From the NCBI GenBank assembly GCA_017460835.1, contig JAFUAD010000037.1:22540-86539 (forward strand): a stretch of DNA of 64,000 bases, read 5' to 3'. Positions 60,786 to 64,000 of this stretch are shown here, in pieces (within the stretch, counting starts at the first letter, position 1; every line of letters starts with the position of its first letter). The DNA comes from Oscillospiraceae bacterium (GTDB lineage Bacteria; Bacillota; Clostridia; Oscillospirales; Ruminococcaceae). Below the pieces are notes generated by a model that had not been told where the DNA came from, made no database searches, and saw only the letters and a program-made list of their open reading frames with translations. Made by a program: the position numbers and the translations under genes.

Positions 60786-63194
60786 ATGAACATCAGCAAA
60801 ACCGGAACAGGACGGAGCGGAAAGCGGATTCTCGCAGCGGCGCTCTCCTATGCACTGCTGCTCTCGGCGGGCGCGGGGGTGCTGCATCTGCTGCCGAGGC
60901 CTTCGGCAGGGAGCGCGGCCGCCCTTCAGGAGGATACCGAGACCCGCACCGAGGACACCAGCAGCGTCAGCGGGAAAGCCAGCGAATACGACGACAACGA
61001 CCCCAATGCCTTCTACGGCACCGACGGCACGATCAAGCCGGCGAACCGGAAGTATGAGTACACGCCGATCGGCACCTTCCGCGTCAGCAACCTCAGCCCG
61101 CAGGTCAGCTCGGAGATGGACTATGTCGATGTCTGGTACAGCCCGTATGACGATTCGCGGTATCTGTTCCTGCCGGCAACGGCAGACCGCAGCAGGCTCA
61201 CGGTCGAGGTCAAGACGGCCGCCGGAATCCTGACGCTCAACGATACCCCGCTGACCTCCGGCCGGACGACCGATGTGTTCGCGACGGCGGATGAATTCGA
61301 GATCAAGGTCGGCGCAGTGAGCTACGGCATGCTGCATGTCATGCAGTCCGATCTCAAGGTCATGTACCTCTCGACGGAAACCGGCGGCACTGATTACATC
61401 GACAAGCACAAGGGCAAATCGCAGACTGCCACGACCCTGATGCTGACGGAGACCGGCGCGGTCAGCTACAGCGGCGCGATCGAGAAATTCACAAGCCACG
61501 GCAATTCCTCGTGGGATTACAGCAAGAAGAAGCCCTATAACATCAAGCTGCCGGAGAAGGCAAATCTTTACGGCATGGGCAAGGCGAAGAAATGGGTTCT
61601 GCTGAGCAATTATCTCGATCACTCCATGCTGCGGAATGTTGTAGCTACGGAAATGGGCAGGCAGGCCGGGCTGGAATACACGATGGACACGACCTTCGTC
61701 GATCTCTTCTGCGACGGCTCCTACCGCGGCACCTATCAGCTCTATGAGAAGGTGCAGATTCAGAAGCAGCGCGTCAACATCACCGACCTTGAGGAAGCGA
61801 CCGAAAAGCTGAATGCAAAGGAGCTTTCGGAATACGGGCAGGCCGGCACCGTCGATTACAAAGAGGGAACCTATAAATACTGGAATATTCCGAACAATCC
61901 CGCGGATATCACCGGCGGCTACCTGCTTCAGTTCCAGCTCTTTAACCGCTACAAGAGCAAGGCGGAGAGCGGCTTTGTCACAACGCGCGGGCAGGCGGTC
62001 GAGATCGACGGCCCCGAATATGCCTCAAAGGCACAGGTGGAATACATCCGGCAGTTCGTGCAGGATCTGGAGGACGCGATCTATTCCGAGACAGGATACA
62101 ACAAAAAGGGAAAGCATTACAGCGACTATATCGACGTCGATTCGCTGATTCTCGGCTATCTGATGCAGGAGATCACGCAGAATGTCGATGCGACCTACAC
62201 GAGCTTTTATCTCTATAAGGAATCCGATTCCAAGGGCGACGGCAAGCTGCATTACGGCCCTGCATGGGACTTCGACCTCGCATTTTACAATTTCAGCCGC
62301 GGCGTGACCGCAGCGATCGACAGCGACCCCGGCAATCTGGTCACGCATTACAGCGGCAGAGCCGATGAGCTCTATGCGGCGTATTATCCGATCAGCGGCT
62401 TTGACAAGGACAATGAATCCGGCAGAACCGCGCTCGGCACCGGCTGGCTCATGCAGCTCTATACCCATGACGAGAGCTTTGTCAAGCGTTCGGCTGAGCT
62501 GTATTTCGAGCGCTTTGACGACTATCTGCGGCAGCTCTGCGACACTTCGCAGGAGGGCGGCACGCTGCTGTCACAGTATGAGGCAGAGCTCAGCGCCTCC
62601 GCCGCAATGAACAACGCAATGTGGCATATGTACGGCAAGAAGCCGTATAAGGTCATGGGTCCCTATAACGGCGAGACCTATCCGGATATCGTCGAATTCC
62701 TGCGCAAGCGCATCGAGCTCCGCCGGAACTTCCTGCGGACGGAATGGCTTTTGCCGGTTGCGGAGAATATCGCAAACGACCTGCCCGCCGAGCTCGATCA
62801 GATCGACCTGACACGCTATGACACCGAGGGGCGCGTCGCGCTGGACAATGCAGTTGCAGACGGTCAGGCGGCGATCATCGCGGCGGCGTCGCTGGAGGAT
62901 GCGTATGCGGCGTATGATGCAGCGGTCAGCAGCTTCAGCGAGATTCCGCGTGCGGAATTCCCCGGCGACTTTGACGAGAGCATGAATGTGGATGTGCGGG
63001 ATGCGCAGCTTCTGCTGCAATATTATGCAAAGACGCTGGCAGGGCTTCCGGCGTCTGCGAACAGCACGCAGCTCCGCAACGGCGATGTGGACAAAAACGG
63101 CCGCATCGACGCGATCGACGCACAGCATATTCTGAATGCCTACTCCGATTCGCTGGCAGGAAAGACCTATCTGTATCCCGTGAGAAGGGAATAG
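60786..63194 (+). CDS. Secreted CotH-kinase-family protein with C-terminal dockerin
   Basis: 802 residues. Signal peptide or anchor in the first ~45 residues (LAAALSYALLLSAGAGVL), a linker, a beta-rich region to ~185, and the CotH domain (~190-640): GAIEKFTSHGNSSWDYSKK (~237), KPYNIKLPEK, LYEKVQIQKQRVNI and GPAWDFDLAFYN (~492, the metal-binding DxD). CotH members phosphorylate spore-coat proteins; Ruminococcus and relatives carry many extracellular versions. The C-terminal dockerin (~728-800) has loops DFDESMNVDVRD (atypical, lacks the usual NG) and DVDKNGRIDAID. It follows the wall operon by 60 bp and ends before a shared terminator. Confidence 0.88.
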   Translation: MNISKTGTGRSGKRILAAALSYALLLSAGAGVLHLLPRPSAGSAAALQEDTETRTEDTSSVSGKASEYDDNDPNAFYGTDGTIKPANRKYEYTPIGTFRVSNLSPQVSSEMDYVDVWYSPYDDSRYLFLPATADRSRLTVEVKTAAGILTLNDTPLTSGRTTDVFATADEFEIKVGAVSYGMLHVMQSDLKVMYLSTETGGTDYIDKHKGKSQTATTLMLTETGAVSYSGAIEKFTSHGNSSWDYSKKKPYNIKLPEKANLYGMGKAKKWVLLSNYLDHSMLRNVVATEMGRQAGLEYTMDTTFVDLFCDGSYRGTYQLYEKVQIQKQRVNITDLEEATEKLNAKELSEYGQAGTVDYKEGTYKYWNIPNNPADITGGYLLQFQLFNRYKSKAESGFVTTRGQAVEIDGPEYASKAQVEYIRQFVQDLEDAIYSETGYNKKGKHYSDYIDVDSLILGYLMQEITQNVDATYTSFYLYKESDSKGDGKLHYGPAWDFDLAFYNFSRGVTAAIDSDPGNLVTHYSGRADELYAAYYPISGFDKDNESGRTALGTGWLMQLYTHDESFVKRSAELYFERFDDYLRQLCDTSQEGGTLLSQYEAELSASAAMNNAMWHMYGKKPYKVMGPYNGETYPDIVEFLRKRIELRRNFLRTEWLLPVAENIANDLPAELDQIDLTRYDTEGRVALDNAVADGQAAIIAAASLEDAYAAYDAAVSSFSEIPRAEFPGDFDESMNVDVRDAQLLLQYYAKTLAGLPASANSTQLRNGDVDKNGRIDAIDAQHILNAYSDSLAGKTYLYPVRRE

Positions 63195-63220
63195 AGCGCA
63201 GCAAAATCTTCGTGTTTATG

Positions 63221-63268
63221 AAAAAAATCGCTCAGGCTTTTCATGATTGGCCTGAGCGATATTTTTTT
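63221..63268. terminator. Bidirectional terminator between the CotH gene and mreB
   Basis: An 11-bp perfect stem ATCGCTCAGGC/GCCTGAGCGAT, with a run of A on the left and a run of T on the right. It overlaps the mreB stop codon. Confidence 0.9.
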
Positions 63269-64000
63269 CAGTAGTATTTGATTTCTCCCGCGAGCAGCTC
63301 CTCATATTCATCCGGGTGCTCCAGAATTTTTCCGATTCCCTCCGCGACGCAGTCCAGCGGGAACTCCGCAACATAAACCGGCATACCGGTCTCGCGGTTG
63401 ATCAGCTTGTCCATGCCGCGCAGCAGCGCACTGCCGCCCGTCAGCGTGATGCCCTGCTCTATCACATCGGCGGAAAGCTCCGGCGGGGTATGCGCCAGCG
63501 TCTCGCGAATCGCGTCCATCACATCATTCAGCGGCTCGGCGAGCGCATCGCGCACCTCGTCCGAGGTGATCGTGATATTCTCCGGCAGCCCGTTCAGCAG
63601 ATTTCTGCCGCGCACCTCCATTTCGGTGACATTCGGCTCCGGGAATGCCGAGCCGATGCCGAGCTTGACGGATTCCGCCGTCCGCTCGCCGATCAGCAGG
63701 CTGTATTTTTTCCGCACATAGTTGACGATCGCGGTATCAAACGCATTTCCGGCCGTCCGCACTGCGCGGGAGGATACGATCCCGCCCATCGAGATCACGG
63801 CGACCTCACTGGTTCCGCCGCCGATATCCACGACCATATTGCCCGCGGGCTCCAGCACGGAGAGCCCCGCGCCGAGTGCTGCGGCGAGCGTGCTCTGCAC
63901 GAGCTGAACCGGGCGTGCGCCGGCCTTCTCCGCCGCCTCCTTGACCGCGCGGCGCTCCACCGCCGTCACGCCGGAGGGGATGGAGATGATGACCCGCGCC
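63268..64000 (-). CDS. mreB: Rod-shape-determining protein MreB/Mbl, partial (window ends inside)
   Basis: The C-terminal ~244 residues; the start lies beyond the right edge. Actin-fold motifs: RVIISIPSGVTAVERRAV, NMVVDIGGGTSEVAVIS (phosphate 2), RTAGNAFDTAIVNYVRKKY, LIGERTAESVKLGIGSA and GITLTGGSALLRGMD (adenosine). MreB/Mbl polymers guide lateral wall synthesis in rods. Mbl and MreB cannot be told apart from this part. Transcribed leftward, convergent with the CotH gene. Confidence 0.93.
   Translation of the reverse strand, partial: ARVIISIPSGVTAVERRAVKEAAEKAGARPVQLVQSTLAAALGAGLSVLEPAGNMVVDIGGGTSEVAVISMGGIVSSRAVRTAGNAFDTAIVNYVRKKYSLLIGERTAESVKLGIGSAFPEPNVTEMEVRGRNLLNGLPENITITSDEVRDALAEPLNDVMDAIRETLAHTPPELSADVIEQGITLTGGSALLRGMDKLINRETGMPVYVAEFPLDCVAEGIGKILEHPDEYEELLAGEIKYY

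Overview
This window looks like a chromosomal segment of a Gram-positive, GC-rich clostridial gut anaerobe, most likely Ruminococcus or a close relative in the Oscillospiraceae. The support is: AddAB instead of RecBCD, a CdaA/CdaR c-di-AMP module, a T-box leader, rubrerythrin, indolepyruvate:ferredoxin oxidoreductase, Gram-positive lipoproteins and two secreted proteins with dockerin-like duplicated calcium loops. Nearly every promoter I can read has a 17-bp spacer and a TATAAT-type -10 box, often extended as TGnTATAAT.

Layout. 0-2.6 kb: a leftward ECF sigma factor and membrane-protein pair; the sigma gene is interrupted by an in-frame TGA. 2.6-6 kb: two copies of a mosaic palindromic repeat, tRNA-Val, and cdaA-cdaR. 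6-14.8 kb: addB-addA, a small-molecule-kinase-like gene and a sirtuin. 15-18.9 kb: rubrerythrin with a palindrome inside its promoter, then T-box-aspS and a lipoprotein. 18.9-32.2 kb: a type IV pilus locus, with pilC, a pilM-pilN fusion, pilO, a 974-residue PilX-like protein and two pseudopilins in one leftward operon, a rightward pilD, and leftward pilB-pilT. 32.2-41.7 kb: a LacI-type regulator, a lipoprotein, tRNA-Arg, a 1-kb non-coding stretch with two candidate convergent structured RNAs, an abundant-looking secreted dockerin protein and a leftward leucine-rich-repeat protein. 41.8-47.6 kb: an orphan solute-binding lipoprotein and the iorA-iorB-(broken small gene)-paaK operon. 47.7-56.9 kb: a metallophosphoesterase, tRNA-Pro, the SRP RNA gene, a TPR protein, dnaX-ybaB-recR, a HAD phosphatase, an amidohydrolase, a membrane protein and a tRNA-dihydrouridine synthase. 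57-64 kb: an FHA-FtsW/RodA-class B PBP operon, a CotH-dockerin protein and the 3' part of mreB.

How the parts relate. The pilus locus and the dockerin proteins fit a surface-adhesion, fibre-associated lifestyle (inference). IorAB and PaaK form a recognised aryl-pyruvate to aryl-CoA module. The FHA-FtsW-PBP block and mreB belong to cell-wall synthesis.

The items most worth a second look are the roughly 315-nt leftward orphan RNA near 35.2 kb, which has its own consensus promoter and a strong terminator; the four-copy mosaic palindrome family; the PilM-PilN fusion with polyasparagine tracts; the two genes interrupted by single in-frame stop codons; and the operator-like palindromes at rbr and at the lacI-type gene.
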